From positions 1 to 64,000 of the forward strand of contig DASZBX010000038.1 in the NCBI GenBank assembly GCA_035943635.1: a stretch of DNA of 64,000 nt, given 5' to 3'. This DNA is from DASZBX01 sp035943635. GTDB lineage: Bacteria; Actinomycetota; Actinomycetes; Streptomycetales; Catenulisporaceae. How positions within the stretch are numbered: position 1 is the first letter of the stretch; each line of letters opens with the position of its first letter. The translations under genes were made by a program, and so were the position numbers. Positions 61,976 to 64,000 of this stretch are shown in pieces. Below the pieces are notes generated by a model. The model worked only from the letters and a program-made list of their open reading frames with translations, was not told the origin of the DNA and searched no databases.

Positions 61976-64000
61976 CTACGGCGTGACGGAGAAGCCGGTG
62001 AACTGCACCGGGTAGAAGCCGCCGGTCGTCGTCCCGGTGCCGGTTCCGATGCCGGTCAGCCCGTCGGTGTAGGTGGTGTCGAATCCGGACCAGACCCTGG
62101 TGCCGTTCACCGACGCGGTGATCGTCTTGCCGGAGACCTTCAGCGACATCGGGATCTGCTTGTTCACGCCCGGCGCGGCGTGCAGGGTGCCGGAGGCCAG
62201 GCGCTTGGGCGGGGCGTAGCCGTAGTTGCACAGGATCGACCAGGCGCCCTGGTTGGACAGGGTGAACTCGTACCCGCCGAACATCGCCGGGTTGCGCAGG
62301 CTGCGCTGCTGCACGCGCGCCAGCAGACGCGCGGTGCCCGCCTGCGGGAACAGCACGTTCGCGCTGACCGTGTAGTTCGCCCACTCGGCGCCGGTGCTGC
62401 CGAACAGGGCGTAGGGCGCTCCGGCGTCGTCGGCGCCGGGCCAGCCGACCGGGGTGCCCAGCGCGGTCTGCTGGACGCAGTAGGCCGCGCTCTGGTCGGC
62501 GCACTGGACGTACTGGAACGCGCCGTCCTGCGGGGCGAAGTACGCGGGCATCTCGCCGACCGGCAGCTGGGCGCCGAACGGGAGCGTCATCGGGTCCGTG
62601 TACGGCAGGCTCAGCGGCCCGGTCGCGGTATCCGACGCCTTCCCCTTGCGCACACCCGCGGGCGCGGTGCTCGTGCTGAAGGTGTAGACGTATCCGGGCT
62701 GGAGCGTGTATCGGAACGACCCCCTCGACGGGTGCAGCACCGGCTGCTGCACCATCGCCTGCGCCGGGCCGCCGTTGAGGTTGGTCGCCCAGACGTTGAC
62801 CTGCTTGGACGGCAGGCCGCCGGCGACGTCGACCGTGATGTCCTGGGTCTGGGTGGCGGTGGTGGTCTGGGCGATCAGGCTCCAGGCACCGCGGTTGGGC
62901 GACTCGAGCGTGTTGTAGCTGCCCGAGGCGGTCAGGACCTTGTTCGCGCCGTCCACGTAGTGCCAGCCGGGCGAGGTGAACTGGGTGACCTGGCCGATCG
63001 CCCAGGTCATCTCGTTCACGGTGTAGTTCCCGGCCCAGGGCTGGTCGGCGTTGACCAGGCCGTAGTTGGACTTGGGCAGGATCTGCGGCATCGCCGAGAC
63101 GATCGGCCAGGTGATGAACCCGGTCAGCCCGGCCTGATCGTAGCCGTCGACGATCGCCCTGATCATGTCGGGGGCGCCGCGGTTGCCGTCCATGTGGCCG
63201 AGCTCGGACGCCCACAGCGGCTTGTCCAGCGAGCGGGCGGCCGGGGTGGTGACGCAGGTGTAGCCGGTGGTCGGGTAGCCGCACACGTCATGGGCGCCGA
63301 GCACGCTGACCGCCGCGTCGAACGCCGGGTCCGCGTGCATGGTCTTCGCGACGTTCCAGGTGCTCGCCTGGCCCTGCGGGGTGCTGGTCGGGTACGGGAA
63401 CGAGTCCGCGGCCACGAGCCGCGTGGAGGTGTAGCCGGCCGTGTTCAGCGCGGCGCGCATGGACTCGTACCAGCTCGGGTTCCAGCCCGACTCGTTCCAT
63501 CCGCCGAGGTAGGAGACCTTCAGGTTGTGCGATGAGGCGCAGCGCATCCAGTCCATCACGTAGTCGACGTCGGCCGTCGTCCACAGGCTCTTGTGCGCCG
63601 TCTTCGGGGCCTTGCCGTCGGCCGCCGGGGCGGTCTTGGTCAGCGGGGTCCCGCCGACCCACGAGGGCGCGGCCCACTGCAGGCCGTAGAAGACAATGTT
63701 CGGGTTGCGCTGCTGGGCCTGCTCCATCAGCCACCACTCGTAGCCGGAGCCGCAGTCCACGGCGCCCGGGCCGTGCTCGATGCTCGGCTCGGAGCCGTCC
63801 GTGGAGTTGGTGTCCCCGCCGATCTCGACCTTGAGCACCTGCAGGTCGGCGCCGTAGTCCGGGCTGAACAGGTAGTTCAGGATGTCCGTGCGCTCGGGCT
63901 CGGGGTAGTCCTTCAGGTAGACGGAGTTTCCGCCGCCGCCCGAGATGGCCCCCACGCCGTAGAACTCCGGTCCCATGGCCGAGCCGTCGACGGTGATCGT
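61976..64000 (-). CDS. GH59 galactocerebrosidase-like glycoside hydrolase, 5' end outside the window
   Basis: The frame is open to base 64000 (675 codons seen), and the residues before the Met at 63976 (TITVDGSA) fit the family, so that Met is internal and any signal peptide lies outside. Counted from that Met, the barrel opens with EFYGVGAISGGGGNS, then LKVEIGGDTNSTDGSEPS. The acid/base is E162 in GGWNESGWN and the nucleophile E258 in LWASELGHMDG, the paired glutamates expected of GH59. WPIVSAMPQILPKSNYGLVNADQPW is typical of galactosylceramidases. A beta-rich region and a lectin-like concanavalin domain (about 470-666) ending in FTGFSVTP follow, as in the animal enzyme. It probably removes beta-galactosyl groups from glycolipids or glycans outside the cell. 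Scattered Cys residues suit an exported protein. It is likely unrelated to the PKS. Confidence 0.88.
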   Translation of the reverse strand, partial: TITVDGSAMGPEFYGVGAISGGGGNSVYLKDYPEPERTDILNYLFSPDYGADLQVLKVEIGGDTNSTDGSEPSIEHGPGAVDCGSGYEWWLMEQAQQRNPNIVFYGLQWAAPSWVGGTPLTKTAPAADGKAPKTAHKSLWTTADVDYVMDWMRCASSHNLKVSYLGGWNESGWNPSWYESMRAALNTAGYTSTRLVAADSFPYPTSTPQGQASTWNVAKTMHADPAFDAAVSVLGAHDVCGYPTTGYTCVTTPAARSLDKPLWASELGHMDGNRGAPDMIRAIVDGYDQAGLTGFITWPIVSAMPQILPKSNYGLVNADQPWAGNYTVNEMTWAIGQVTQFTSPGWHYVDGANKVLTASGSYNTLESPNRGAWSLIAQTTTATQTQDITVDVAGGLPSKQVNVWATNLNGGPAQAMVQQPVLHPSRGSFRYTLQPGYVYTFSTSTAPAGVRKGKASDTATGPLSLPYTDPMTLPFGAQLPVGEMPAYFAPQDGAFQYVQCADQSAAYCVQQTALGTPVGWPGADDAGAPYALFGSTGAEWANYTVSANVLFPQAGTARLLARVQQRSLRNPAMFGGYEFTLSNQGAWSILCNYGYAPPKRLASGTLHAAPGVNKQIPMSLKVSGKTITASVNGTRVWSGFDTTYTDGLTGIGTGTGTTTGGFYPVQFTGFSVTP

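Noticed and set aside
61428..63535. Plus-strand ORFs at 61428-62015 and 62180-63535
   Set aside because: Shadows of the cupin and GH59 genes; both real frames have complete catalytic motifs.

Overview
The window is GC-rich (clearly above 70% in the coding regions, with strong third-position G/C bias), uses GTG starts freely and is dominated by a cis-AT modular type I polyketide synthase (PKS). This fits a filamentous actinobacterium (Streptomyces or Catenulispora-like). Genus-level placement is inference only.

Layout. (1) From 55577 down to the left edge, four giant genes on the minus strand run head to tail with gaps of 40, 49 and 33 nt, so they look like one operon. They encode 11 complete extension modules and the start of a twelfth: 41118-55577 (modules 1-3), 22067-41077 (4-7), 11380-22017 (8-9) and <1-11346 (10, 11, and 12 cut in its AT domain by the window edge). 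Module numbers are local and follow gene order. (2) Between 55578 and 56573 lies a control region. It holds a small DUF5988-like gene (55983-56228, minus), two inverted repeats with GTTCAACTG arms, four copies of a heptamer and a candidate divergent promoter. (3) At 56574-59660 (plus) is a stand-alone condensation-like/adenylation/carrier (C-A-PCP) protein. (4) The right flank looks like ordinary chromosome: a TPR-like/GGDEF diguanylate cyclase (59692-61206, minus), a cupin (61465-61959, plus) and a GH59 galactocerebrosidase-like glycosidase (61976->64000, minus, 5' end outside the window).

How the PKS should work. Every KS keeps Cys-His-His and every complete ACP keeps its DSL serine. Predicted extenders by AT motif: module 1 malonyl (HAFH), 2 unusual (FVAH), 3 malonyl, 4 unusual (FVAH), 5 malonyl, 6 methylmalonyl (YASH), 7 malonyl, 8 methylmalonyl-like (YAPH), 9-11 methylmalonyl. 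Predicted beta-carbon processing: module 1 keto (KR has lost its catalytic Tyr), modules 2-11 hydroxyl. Module 8 carries the only DH, and that DH lacks its catalytic Asp and the YGPxF motif. There is no ER. The visible assembly line should therefore make a chain oxygenated at every beta-carbon, without an alkene or methylene formed in cis.

No loading module, KSQ or thioesterase is visible. The first gene begins with a docking coiled coil and a Cys-type KS, so its acyl chain must come from another protein: either an unseen PKS beyond the left edge or, more speculatively, the C-A-PCP protein encoded divergently.
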